Below the pieces are notes generated by a model. It was not told the origin of the DNA, ran no database searches, and saw only the letters and a list, made by a program, of their open reading frames with translations. DNA of 64,000 nucleotides, taken from NCBI GenBank assembly GCA_964030475.1, contig CAXIPT010000002.1, positions 12,287,236 to 12,351,235 of the forward strand, read 5' to 3'. Shown piece after piece: positions 23,501 through 36,846 of this stretch. Numbering within the stretch: position 1 is the first letter of the stretch; each line of letters opens with the position of its first letter. A program made the position numbers and the translations under genes. Source of the stretch: Tethya wilhelma. Its lineage: Eukaryota; Porifera; Demospongiae; Tethyida; Tethyidae.

Positions 23501-25543
23501 GAAGACTGAGTCCGCCATAGATACCGTAGGCACTGCATACAGAAACAAGTCACTATTAAATTTAGGAACAGAATCATCAGATTCTACATATTCAGTACTT
23601 ACATGCAACAGGTCGCTGTGTCATTCCAGCAAAGTAACCAAGTCCCACTCGAAATGCAAACCAGTAGACAATAGCATTGACAACAGCTTCAGGATCAGAA
23701 TGGCTGAGCATGTGAGTGGTTGCCGATATAGGAAGCTGGGCAGTATAGGCACATACATCCTCTCTATTCGGACAAGGCACAGAATACACTATTTGATCTT
23801 CACCGAGAGGTTCATTGTCAAACAGGATACCCGAGTCTTGAAATTGGCCAGGAAGCAAAATATTGATGTAATCCGTACCTGGCAATTGTTCATTGGTAGC
23901 ATTGAATGTACGTATGTCATATGTTGAGCGATATTGTTCAATAGGCGGTATAATTACCATGAAGGGGTCACTGTCAAACACACTATCAACACCACTGGCT
24001 ACGGAAAATTGAACGAGCAAAATAGGTTCTGATGCTTCGTAATAACAGGAAGCTGGTGAGGCAACGTTAAAGGATTCAGATTCACCAGCGTCCAGGAAGA
24101 TTTCATCAATATTACTGTTGTTGCATGAACGTGTCACTTGAGTGTTGTCTCGAGATGCTACAATCCGAAATGAGTCAAATGCCTGCCGTGTGGCAAAAAA
24201 TGCAGTGATGAATGTCTTTCCCCATGTGGAAGTTGGTGGAAATTGCTCCAAGAGCTGATCACAATAGAAGAGGTCGTTTGGTATAGCTCCACACTCATGG
24301 CCACTCAAAAATGCTATCGGTTTGCTTGAAACGATACGCGAACCACTCAGATCTTCTGTGCTAGAGAAGTACAGTGTTTGCATTCGGTTTGGAAGGGAAA
24401 ATGTGACTGACATTCCTGCGATAATCATAGTACTTCCAATTTGCTCTTGAATATCAGGTGCCTCTGATATGGATACATTCTGAGTGAGAGTAACTTCCAA
24501 GACAGTATTCTCTTCTGTTGTGACAATCACTATGGCACTGTTGCCTTCTGGTGGGAGGATATCAGGTCCTTCATAGATGTAGTCACCATAGCTGTAATCA
24601 TAGTTGGAAAGGATGGCAGACCTAGGAACAGACACAGCATAGTATTCGTAACCGACATCAGGTTGAAAGATACATGGAAGAACTCTGTATGTATCGGAGG
24701 ATGTGTACTCTTCTGAAAAAGCCACGATAGAGAGAGGAGAGTTCGATTCAATAAATATCCCTCTATCTCTTGTTCCAACACTGTTCAATTTCAAGTCCCC
24801 TGCATTCAGTTCAATCTCCACCGGTGCAATGTGGTCAGAACGTATACCAAGTCGCTCCAGCGAGAATGCTGTCGTTTGTGATTCACCAGCTGGATCAATT
24901 CCAAGACGGATCTTTGCTATACGGAAACGAGGTGTTGGAGGAACGAAATTGTCAAAGAATCCCAAGTAAAATTCTGTCCCAAGGGATGAGAAACGCTCCT
25001 CATCTGCAGGAAGGAAGTGCATGCAGGATTCAATATCACAACTTGAATGAAGACCGATTGATATACTACATAACTTTGTACTGAACCTGATTTCTTTATA
25101 GTTCTTACCGTAACAGTTCACACAGCCTGAATCTGGTGGTGATCCTGGCAAGAGGTATGAGAGGCCAGTGTCTCCATTACAGCAGTCTCCAGCTGTGGCT
25201 ACAGACTCAACCACATTTCCATGACAATCAAGAGAGGAATAGCATGTTTCAACTGTAGGACATTCACAAATAAATAATGCAAGCAAATCTAAGGGCACAC
25301 AGTGTTATAATAAAGTGAAATTGATTCATTACTGAACCATCACCTCCACACATTAATTGCTATACAGTATTATAGAAACTGACAACTTTAATAGTGTTGC
25401 TACTATTCACATTCAAGTAGTTCCTAAAGCTAAAGACATTTCTTTTTCTTCAAACTATTGCATTTACCTGCAACAATGGAGGCAGCTGGTCCACAGAAGC
25501 TGAGGCAAAGAAACAGCAAGAAGCTGCAGCACTTGCAATCCAT
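4614..25543 (-). CDS. Giant secreted mosaic protein: signal peptide, six-Cys module, IgGFc-binding domain, about 19 Calx-beta modules, two SRCR domains
   Basis: Exon 1 (25468-25543) encodes a signal peptide (MDCKCCSFLLFLCLSF). Then 25109-25252 six-Cys module; 23603-25003 IgGFc-binding-like domain; Calx-beta half-exons 23392-23532, 23104-23310, 22874-23011, 22578-22790, 22334-22480, 22006-22212, 21719-21859; the duplicated block at 17587-21465; 17251-17454, 16766-16906, 16375-16584, 15972-16109, 15624-15848, 15406-15540, 15077-15289, 14864-14998, 14441-14659, 13966-14103, 13447-13659, 13145-13282, 12751-12957, 12317-12454, 11964-12200, 11696-11833, 10988-11206; SRCR 10577-10738 and 9347-9565; Calx 9072-9236, 7988-8185; SRCR 7730-7870 and 7099-7254; six-Cys 6755-6940; Calx 6525-6680, 6177-6407, 5771-5980, 5209-5460; last exon 4614-5122. 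There is no membrane segment, so it is probably extracellular. Calx-beta repeats recall sponge aggregation factor, but I found no Wreath-like C-terminus. One gene is inferred from unbroken phase-1 joins. Confidence 0.82.
7320..7526. mobile_element. TA-flanked MITE in an intron of the giant gene
   Basis: About 207 bp between exons 7099-7254 and 7730-7870, flanked by TA on each side. The ends are near-inverted: CCATATAG...GGTAAATTTGG and the reverse of CAAATTTACCCGCTATACGG. It belongs to the same TIR family as the element at 44546. Its left end has a small 6-base insertion. Confidence 0.7.
7893..7931. repeat. GT microsatellite
   Basis: Intronic GT run with a TA interruption, just upstream (minus strand) of the SRCR exon 7730-7870. 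Confidence 0.9.
8246..8784. mobile_element. TA-flanked MITE interrupted by a second element
   Basis: Outer element with ends CCATATAATGGGA and CTGCTATACGG, flanked by TA dinucleotides, in the intron between exons 7988-8185 and 9072-9236. It is split by the insertion at 8408-8773. Without that insertion it would be about 170 bp, close to its relatives. Confidence 0.7.
8408..8773. mobile_element. Nested 366-bp element with CAGTGG...CCACTG ends
   Basis: Terminal inverted repeats CAGTGGTGTATCCAG and CTGGATACGCCACTG, with the 5-bp direct repeat CTGCT on both sides (8403-8407 and 8774-8778). There is no coding capacity, so it is non-autonomous. The ends look DNA-transposon-like; I would not fix the superfamily from this. 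Confidence 0.8.
9688..9932. mobile_element. TTAA-flanked MITE (first of an abutting pair)
   Basis: TTAA at 9688-9691 and 9929-9932 bracket inverted ends AGTCCATCTGGTTTGAGAAT and ATTCTCAAACCAGATCGACT. TTAA target sites suggest a piggyBac- or Kolobok-type mobiliser. No coding sequence. Confidence 0.78.
9929..10535. mobile_element. TTAA-flanked MITE (second of an abutting pair)
   Basis: About 600 bp with inverted ends GGTTACGGGTAC and GTACCCCGTAACC, between TTAA at 9929-9932 (shared with the element on its left) and TTAA at 10532-10535. It is non-coding. It lies in the intron that splits the first SRCR domain (9565 to 10577). Confidence 0.78.
11207..11233. repeat. GT microsatellite touching a splice acceptor
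   Basis: On the minus strand this CA run ends in the acceptor of exon 10988-11206. Confidence 0.9.
12201..12296. repeat. GT microsatellite touching a splice acceptor; contains one undetermined base
   Basis: On the minus strand the CA run ends in the acceptor of exon 11964-12200. The single N at 12257 marks an unresolved array length. Confidence 0.9.
14668..14709. repeat. GT microsatellite near a splice acceptor
   Basis: CA run on the minus strand, nine bases upstream of exon 14441-14659. Confidence 0.9.
15294..15338. repeat. GT microsatellite near a splice acceptor
   Basis: CA run on the minus strand leading into the acceptor of exon 15077-15289. Confidence 0.9.
17492..17542. repeat. CA microsatellite beginning at a splice donor
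   Basis: On the minus strand this is a GT run that starts with the donor GT of exon 17543-17686. It lies just outside copy 1 of the tandem duplication. Confidence 0.9.
17587..19525. repeat. Tandem duplication, copy 1 (about 1.94 kb, inside the giant gene)
   Basis: Direct repeat of 19527-21465 at a constant offset of 1940. It contains exons 18839-19069, 18425-18574, 17865-18065 and most of 17543-17686. By eye the copies differ at only three bases (17881/19821, 19104/21044, 19287/21227). In this copy exon 17543-17686 is complete, with its donor at 17542. Confidence 0.93.
18657..18823. mobile_element. Hairpin MITE-like element in an intron (duplicated at 20597-20763)
   Basis: Inverted repeat of about 80 bases per arm. 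The left end is ACAGCTACTGTCACTTTAAA and the right end is its reverse complement, with a short central loop. The whole unit is about 167 bp and can fold back on itself. The second copy arose with the 1.94 kb duplication. I could not define a target-site duplication. Confidence 0.75.
19527..21465. repeat. Tandem duplication, copy 2, with a truncated exon at the junction
   Basis: Near-identical to 17587-19525. It carries exons 20779-21009, 20365-20514 and 19805-20005 intact. The fourth exon starts at 19626 but is cut at 19527, losing its last 44 bases and donor. Read-through meets a stop within about 20 codons. Confidence 0.93.
23603..25003 (-). other. IgGFc-binding-type N-terminal domain, one large exon
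   Basis: The only long exon of the giant gene, about 467 codons. It opens with GTEFYLGFFDN and carries spaced strands such as SIVAFSEEYTSS, PIAFLSGHECGAIP, WGKTFITAFFATR and GTDYINILLPG. This is the pattern of the conserved N-terminal region of IgG Fc-binding (FCGBP) and related marine-invertebrate proteins, usually placed at the start of large secreted or mucus proteins. The name reflects family similarity; Fc binding itself is not implied. It follows the six-Cys module and precedes the first Calx-beta exon. Confidence 0.75.
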
Positions 25544-25617
25544 GCTTGCTTCGGAAAATGTGAATTCAATTACTGAACGCCCTGCCCACATCTCTAATAT
25601 TGACTCCACCTACCAAG
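25544..25617. promoter_or_regulatory. Compact bidirectional promoter
   Basis: Only 74 bases separate the start codon of the minus-strand giant gene (25543) from that of the plus-strand Ig receptor (25618). Both first exons encode signal peptides, so both starts look real. Both 5' UTRs and core promoters must share this space unless transcription starts lie inside the partner gene. Confidence 0.6.
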
Positions 25618-27540
25618 ATGAATCTACAAAGGCTGCAGCCATCAGCTGTTGTGGTTGTAAGTGATAACTAGCAATTAGACTCCTGATAACTGTATGACTT
25701 TATGATTTTTGTGGTACATGCAGATTGCATTTGGTCTCAGTCTCTTCTCAGATATTCAATTAACAGTGGGACAGAAATCTGAAACCATCCAAGGTAACAC
25801 TACAAAACTTGTAGGCTGAATCGTGACCATAATTTGGTCAGTCACTTTAAAATTATGAAGGATATACACTTAAGAATATTACCATGGTACTGACAGATCA
25901 TGTCAGTGCATTCATCATGTGATCAAGGGTGTACATTCATTGCCTGGGGTGTTTCGGTATAATCTACACAGCTGCTTCGATCATTAAGATTAGGATTGGT
26001 TGACAACGGATTCTACACAGCGTTGAAGAATCAACAACCCTATATTATTATTCTGTGTTGCTCTGTCTTACGATAAAACTGATAGCAGATACACAGGTTC
26101 ATTTTATAGGTTCCATGGTTGATATCAAAGTGCTGACATTGATTTATGTTACCATAACATGTACTTATTAGGAGTTGATTGTACTATGTTCAGTGTATTA
26201 GAGATTGTACTATCACTCCACCATGCATTGTGTGCATACACTAGCTGGTTACAAATGAATTAATAGCTATCATAAGGTTTTGTTGGTACAGTGTCATATT
26301 TTTTGCAGAGGCTGCAGTGATTGTTGCTCATAGTGAAGACTTGATATTGGAACAAATAGTGGAGGAATCACCTGTATTCTTTTTGTGTGCCGCATATGGG
26401 GAGCCCCTGCCAATCATCACTTGGAGCTCTCCATCACATGACATTGATAACTATAGCAACACCACAAATTCCTCCCTGGCAACGTATGCAACTATCAATA
26501 GCACTGTTGTAGAGGACGAAACTGCCAATCTAAAAATAGTCGTATCTGTTCTGGAGCTATGTGCACTAGAAGAGAACATGACCATTGTTTGTGAAGCTGA
26601 TAATGGGGTCACTGAAAATCCAATCGGAGTGTCTACCATCATATTCAACCAACATTTTGGATTTGTTATAGAGGTTAGTATAGCATAAAAAACCAGAGGT
26701 GTTGTAGTACACCTGTTATAGAGTCTATGTCATTTATCTGCATTTTTTTCCATATTCAGCCAGTTGTCCCAACTGAACCAGTGGAACCAGTTGTGAACAG
26801 AACTGTGATCATCTCCATCACTACTGGCATTCTACTGTGTATTATCATTATTGTGGCTATTGTCAGCTTCACTGTCATTATGGTGGTATGGTTGAACAAG
26901 AGATACAGGTACGAGTTTAGCCTATGAAGCTAAATTTTTTATTTTACAATAATTTATGTGTGTATGTCTGCAGTAAATCAAACCGCATAAGTACAGCACA
27001 GCTGGATGTCTATCACAGACACAATGTCCCTTTTAAACAAGAACAACTGTCACAAAAGTCAAGGTACATTTAAGATTTTGCAATAATTATACAGCATGAA
27101 TAGCAGACATACATATAGCTTCATTTCAAGGTTGTCTCCAAATAATAAAAAGACAAACAAACAAACTTTTCCCGTATACTAATCTATCTAGACCATCAAG
27201 AAGAAGAGACATCGAGATTTATCGCAGGTACAACAATGAACTCTACGATGGAAACCATCAAGATGGAAGAAGCAGGAAGAGAAGCAGAGACGACTCTCTC
27301 TCCTACTGTGAAGCTTATAACTTCCCAGCCCTTGGCAACACACACAACCATCCAGGCATTCCCAGACACAAATATGTGGACATAGAGAACAGTCCAACTC
27401 AAGAGAACATTATAAGCAGTACTAGCATTTTTGAGAGAAGGCACAGGATTCACCTACACCAGTGTGAAGCATACGGTGCACCATCATCGGAGCAAGAAGA
27501 CTCGTGGAGAGATGGACACACATACGAGGAAATAATGTGA
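25618..27540 (+). CDS. Single-pass immunoglobulin-domain receptor with tyrosine-rich tail
   Basis: Exons 25618-25656, 25724-25793, 26309-26673, 26760-26908, 26974-27063, 27192-27540. Exons 1-2 give a signal peptide split by an intron (MNLQRLQPSAVVV then IAFGLSLFS). Exon 3 carries one Ig-like domain: cysteine in FFLCAAYGEPLPIITW, the tryptophan, and the partner cysteine in MTIVCEADN, with several N-glycosylation sites (NTTNSS). A proline-rich linker (VVPTEPVEPVV) leads to a transmembrane helix (TGILLCIIIIVAIVSF). The cytoplasmic tail is basic then tyrosine-rich: IEIYRRY, SYCEAY, KYVDIENS, and a terminal TYEEIM. YEEI is the classic Src-family SH2 ligand core, so phosphotyrosine signalling is inferred. 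It is divergently paired with the giant Calx-beta gene. I do not recognise a specific orthologue. Confidence 0.82.
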
Positions 27541-28025
27541 ACATCTACCGTCAACATTTTTGGTCATGTTCAGTTTTACTTTATATCTCAAATACTATGC
27601 TGGTCAGTAATTGGATAGACCATCAGCCATGTTATTGTGATAATGAGTACGTGTGATACTATGCACATGTATTGCAATATTGTGAATCGCAAATCAACTT
27701 TAATGCTATAGAACGCACGCTGATAACATCAAAACTTGACGACCCTTTTCCATGCACAACTATACACAGCTCTGTACTAAGCTCTAATAAGTAGCCTAAC
27801 ATTGACTGTGAGTAAAGGTACATTAACTTTACATAGGCACTGACCTGACATTGACTATTGATCATACGGTAATAGGTATCAATGTTAGTATAAAACAATA
27901 ACCTGAAAACAACAAAGAGATAACAATAAACACAACAAGACACTGTATGTGTACACGGCATTATCTGATATTCAAAGAGTACACACACACACACATTGTG
28001 TTGTAGAAACAATCAGTGGCTCTGG
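27541..28025. other. Convergent intergenic region
   Basis: AT-rich spacer between the Ig receptor stop and the 4E-BP stop. It must contain both 3' UTRs. No coding sequence seen. Confidence 0.55.
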
Positions 28026-28068
28026 TCAATTTCCAATCTCCATTGGGAACAATTCAGCTTCTGGATGA

Positions 28069-28112
<44 letters not shown>

Positions 28113-28880
28113 TGCGTGCGTGTGTGTGTGTGTGTGTAGAGTTACCAAACACACAGTCAAGATGTAAGCAATCTTAAAATTCAAATGTTCAGCGTCAGTG
28201 ATCTTTATTAGCATCCATGAATTGACTACCAACAGAACCCTTGTCATACAACGTCAGTGGTGTACCATGAATAATAGCTAATGAATATATTAGGATTTTG
28301 AGCTGCCTTTACTACTTTTGCTACCTTCTATATAGGTTATTCACCACCTTCTAAGCCAGAAGATAATTTGTATAACTATATAGCTGCAATAAGACATTTC
28401 CATGAAAAGGTCTAAACAAGGCTGTAATTTAATCCTCTCCTCACCCTCCTTAGCGGTGGTCACTGGTTCTGGACTCATTGTCTTCTGAGGTGGGCTGCCT
28501 CCCACCTCCTCATTGAGGATATCTGGGATGCTAGCCAGCTTAGCTGGGGGAGTCTTGCTGAGAGGAGAATTTCTCATTTGAAGGAGAAACTTCCTGTCAT
28601 AGATGATGCGTGTTCCTGCATGTGTATACAGTAATAATTTAGACTGCTTGATGTAATGACATGTGTGGAGACCATACAAAATTTATGCCAGAGATGCACT
28701 TTATTTGGAAAATTATCTACACCGGTACTCACCTCCTGGTGTTGTGGAAAATATAGTCCCCCCTGGAGTAGTTGAATAGTCCGTCGGTAAATCTGAAGGA
28801 TCCTTAATCACCACACGTCGCTGTGGGATTCTTAAGCTCTCGCTGCTCTGACGCTCGACTTTCGGTGGTTTTTCAGACAT
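28026..28880 (-). CDS. EIF4EBP: eIF4E-binding protein (translation repressor 4E-BP)
   Basis: Exons 28733-28880, 28445-28615 and 28026-28069 give a predicted 120 residues, the usual 4E-BP length. It binds eIF4E and blocks cap-dependent translation until phosphorylated by TOR. The N-terminus has [10 protein letters not shown], aligning with the RAIP region. Next comes the priming-site block [17 protein letters not shown], with both TTPGG repeats. The eIF4E-binding motif is [10 protein letters not shown] (YxxxxL plus hydrophobic), followed by NSPLSKTPP, matching the later phosphosites. The short third exon encodes a TOR-signalling (TOS) motif FPMEI, spliced from the GAG G donor at 28445. Reading on past that donor gives an unrelated tail, so the three-exon form is preferred. 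It is divergent from the IDH gene. Confidence 0.9.
28070..28137. repeat. GT microsatellite touching the last 4E-BP acceptor
   Basis: On the minus strand this CA run, with a few interruptions, ends directly in the acceptor of the TOS-motif exon. Confidence 0.9.
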
Positions 28881-29261
28881 AACTTATGGTACGCATAAAA
28901 TATTTACTTTCAAAATAAATGAGTTCTCAGTACAAAAGAGTCCAATGTTTGCTTGATTCCTCTTATGGATTTCTCATAGTTTGATCCAATCAGAAAAGAA
29001 GGGATTCCAGCAGCAGCTGATAATTTCTAGCTGATGTAAACAAAAAAAAACCTGATGATGCAATGTCCAAATTGAACACGTGGACATTTTGATATTATGG
29101 GGATGTCCCTGGTAATAATTTTGAGGACCACACGCATAGCCACGTGCGCGTGAAAATTTGCATTTTGCGATCAAAAGGGGGGCGTGCCAAACATACCATA
29201 ATTGAGTGGTTGCTGTTTCGATATCTTTCACAAAAAGCAGTGCTATTTCGGATAAATCAAG
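28881..29261. promoter_or_regulatory. Divergent intergenic region, 4E-BP and IDH
   Basis: About 380 bases between the 4E-BP start codon and the first candidate IDH start at 29262. It should hold both promoters if that upstream IDH exon is real. I identify no specific motif. Confidence 0.4.
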
Positions 29262-34208
<4,947 letters not shown>

Positions 34209-34216
34209 ATGATTGA

Positions 34217-34531
34217 CTCTCTCCTGCACTAGGGATCATCACTGACTGTCCTCTTGTGGCTTTAGATTTATTTATAGATTTGGGACACAATTATTATTAT
34301 TGTAGTATTGTGTTTTTAGGTCATTGTATATTACTTAGTTTATTATTCCCAAACTGAAAAATTTCAATACTATTCTAGTTATTGACTTGTACAAATTTAT
34401 TTATGAATTACAATGTTAGGAGTGTATTACACCTATTCACTTATAACTTTAACACAGAATGTGACAAATTGCATGAAACTAACTACAATCAAAGTGACGT
34501 ATCAGTATGTTCAATGAATATCTTGATTTGC
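34217..34531. repeat. IDH 3' flank, copy A of a direct repeat
   Basis: Matches 37181-37470 in the same order with small indels, for example CTCTCCTGCACTAGGGATCA, CCCAAACTGAAAAATTTCAA and CAATGAATATCTTGATTTG in both. It starts just after the IDH stop codon. Confidence 0.8.
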
Positions 34532-34737
34532 AGAATGATCCCTGAATGTCATGATTCTCTTGCAAAGAGGAAAAGAAAAAAGCATTAATTTTTACTTTTG
34601 CCAAACTTATGCGATCGATCGCGATTTGGGCGCGGGTACGCATGCGTAGAAAAAGCTTGATTCTCGTGATGCGTAGGCATGTTATTTCTAGTCGATTCAT
34701 AGGAATCATAATTATTCAAGGAGCATTTATTGTAAAC

Positions 34738-36846
34738 ATGGAGTCTTACTTGATGTCTATACTGGTTGTTTTTACTCTAAATATTGGAGTTTGTCTTACT
34801 CTCGAACTGGAAGCTGAGCATGGTACTGACTACCCTATTGGAGCTCTAAGATCTCGTAGTGCAGCATCTGGGGATACTACAGTGTTACTATTCGAAGGAG
34901 AGTATCTTACTCTTCACTTTAATGTGTTCTCAACGTGTACTGCTTCAGTGAGCAGTGTATCGTACACAAATGATGGACAATCTGACACCATTTCGATCAA
35001 CATTGACGGAAATGTTCTCGGTACTTTTCAAACTATCGGACTTAGCAACTTTGGAAATAACTGGAACGTCGTGAGACATTCTAGTAGTGTTGGTTCACCA
35101 CTCAACATCAGTTCAGGGACACACGCTATAAGAGTCAGTGCAACAGCAACTGATCGATATGGAGTTGAAATTGATAAAGTGACAGTGAATCTCAATGATG
35201 GGTGTGTTACAAGCCTACAATGTACTCAGCCAATGGTTGAAATTCCATCTTCTGGTTTGTGTACTAATGCTAGTTCCCAGCTGGGGAGAATTGAACAGAG
35301 GAGTACTAGCACAGGTTGTGCAGAAGAGGATAACATACACATTCCGTTGTATTTGAATCGTGTCAGGCAATTCACTATAACAGCTACCTCTCCAGAGTAT
35401 GCTGCCATGACTACACTAAACAATCGCATGGCCAATTTTACTAATTGTGAGTTAACAACGCAAACTATTTGGATGCTAGGACAAGAAGACATGATGTCAT
35501 CTGAATTTTCTACGGGTGCGTCTTGTGTTCCTCTACCATCTACTGTTCAGGCCCACAACCAACCCGTAGATATCTGTGGTGAACTAAACAACCAAAACCG
35601 AGGTGAACTTATAGTTGTCTTTAATGCAAGTGGACCATCTAGTGGACTAGTGGAATCTACCATCGGTTCTTTACTTCAACTTCGATTTGCTCAAGTGATT
35701 GCAACGGGATCTTTATCAGTCCAAGCAGCCATGTATGGTCGTCAGAACTCCTGGATATCCTTAGAGGAAGCAAGCTTTACTTCTACATCTTTGAGTTTTA
35801 CTTGGCAAATTCCAGACCTAACTTGGAGAGAGGGGCAAAACATGGTTCGCTTTACTGTGAATTCCTTGCTCAGCAGCACAGATGCTCGTGGAACTATTGA
35901 CTATATCAAACTTGACAAACGTCCAGAGAGAGGTGAGTTTGAGATAGCTGAAATATACAATGACGGAATCACAATTGTAAAGGCAATTGGAAAAGATTTC
36001 TGGTGGCTGCATCCTGCATCAATGACTGTTCACAACACTCAAAGTACTAGACCACAGTGGAACAATGTCATATACATTCGTGTGCAGAGAAAGATACCAT
36101 CCATAAACAGTTGGCCTGAAGTGTTTGTGCTATACCATGATGGAAACAGCCGTGTATTAAATTATCCACCTGCTCACATTGACTGGATTCCATATGGTTC
36201 TTCAGTCATCATTGGACAGAGTAACCCAGACTCAGTTCGGCCCTATTCTGCAATATCTCGAATCGATTTTGATCCAGTAACTCTTACATTCAAATTGTAC
36301 TTTGAAGCAGGTGGTGAAGCAATTGTGGCTATCAATACTAACACGACATCGACAGTAGTAAACATAAGTAACATAACCTATGCTAGAGATCCATCTCTGC
36401 CATTTGCAACATTTCGTTCAATGTGGGTGAGTAATGGAAACTCGGATGTAGATCATGTCAGTAGTGGGACAAGCGTCCAGCATATTACAAGTGATGGGTG
36501 GAGTATGCTAAATGGAAACAACTTTTTATTCTCTCGTACTTGTGTTTCGCTGCACAATACTCTTAGTCCGGATATACGTATTGAAGCTCAGTGCAATGAA
36601 CTCACAGATGATTCAGTGACTACTAGTGAACCAAGTTTGGCTTCGACAAATCTATTGGTCACTACTACTGAGCCTGGAGTAATGTCTACTGAGCCTGGAG
36701 CAATGTCTACTGAGCCTGGAGAAATGTCTACTGAGCCTGGAGAAATGGTTACAGAATCAGGAGTAAAGGTTACTGGCTCTAGAGCAATGGCTACTGAATC
36801 ATTTAAGCTAGGAATTCTTATCCTAAGTTTTGTCAACATCTTATAG
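34738..36846 (+). CDS. Intronless secreted protein with N-terminal CBM6-like module and probable GPI anchor
   Basis: A single open frame of 702 residues from the chosen start at 34738, where MESYLMSILVVFTLNIG forms a clean signal peptide. In-frame Met codons upstream to 34609 precede a basic stretch that is less signal-like. Mature residues about 25-155 (ELEAEHG ... GTHAIRVSATATDRYGVEI) resemble a carbohydrate-binding CBM6-type beta-sandwich, with a second similar stretch later (QAAMYGRQNSW ... GTIDYIKLDK). These are fold-level guesses. The C-terminus has a Thr/Ser-rich stalk of TEPGxMS repeats and then a hydrophobic tail (FKLGILILSFVNIL) with nothing after it, as in GPI-anchored proteins. 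It is the only long intronless gene here, which fits retroposition. It lies between two copies of the IDH 3' flank. Confidence 0.72.
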   Translation: MESYLMSILVVFTLNIGVCLTLELEAEHGTDYPIGALRSRSAASGDTTVLLFEGEYLTLHFNVFSTCTASVSSVSYTNDGQSDTISINIDGNVLGTFQTIGLSNFGNNWNVVRHSSSVGSPLNISSGTHAIRVSATATDRYGVEIDKVTVNLNDGCVTSLQCTQPMVEIPSSGLCTNASSQLGRIEQRSTSTGCAEEDNIHIPLYLNRVRQFTITATSPEYAAMTTLNNRMANFTNCELTTQTIWMLGQEDMMSSEFSTGASCVPLPSTVQAHNQPVDICGELNNQNRGELIVVFNASGPSSGLVESTIGSLLQLRFAQVIATGSLSVQAAMYGRQNSWISLEEASFTSTSLSFTWQIPDLTWREGQNMVRFTVNSLLSSTDARGTIDYIKLDKRPERGEFEIAEIYNDGITIVKAIGKDFWWLHPASMTVHNTQSTRPQWNNVIYIRVQRKIPSINSWPEVFVLYHDGNSRVLNYPPAHIDWIPYGSSVIIGQSNPDSVRPYSAISRIDFDPVTLTFKLYFEAGGEAIVAINTNTTSTVVNISNITYARDPSLPFATFRSMWVSNGNSDVDHVSSGTSVQHITSDGWSMLNGNNFLFSRTCVSLHNTLSPDIRIEAQCNELTDDSVTTSEPSLASTNLLVTTTEPGVMSTEPGAMSTEPGEMSTEPGEMVTESGVKVTGSRAMATESFKLGILILSFVNIL
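36667..36750 (+). repeat. Coding minisatellite (21-bp unit, about four copies)
   Basis: Tandem units beginning ACTGAGCCTGGAG encode TEPGxMS heptads in the stalk of the intronless gene. They are likely O-glycosylated and length-variable. Confidence 0.85.

Noticed and set aside
24530..24781. Alternative minus-strand frame inside the IgGFc-binding exon
   Set aside because: It is a shadow of the 467-codon exon, which is open throughout and has family similarity.
4614..25543. Straight assignment as sponge aggregation factor
   Set aside because: Calx-beta repeats fit, but SRCR and IgGFc-binding domains and the lack of a recognisable Wreath region do not. Similarity noted without using the name.
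28341..28444. Continuation of 4E-BP exon 2 into a longer open frame
   Set aside because: The tail has no 4E-BP similarity. A good donor at 28445 joins in phase to an exon with a TOS motif and gives the family's normal length.
34609..34737. Upstream in-frame start of the intronless gene
   Set aside because: The extra 43 residues are basic and place the signal peptide internally. The Met at 34738 begins a standard signal peptide.
36667..36750. Possible CRISPR-like or satellite array
   Set aside because: The 21-bp units are in frame and encode a Thr/Ser-rich stalk, with no spacers.
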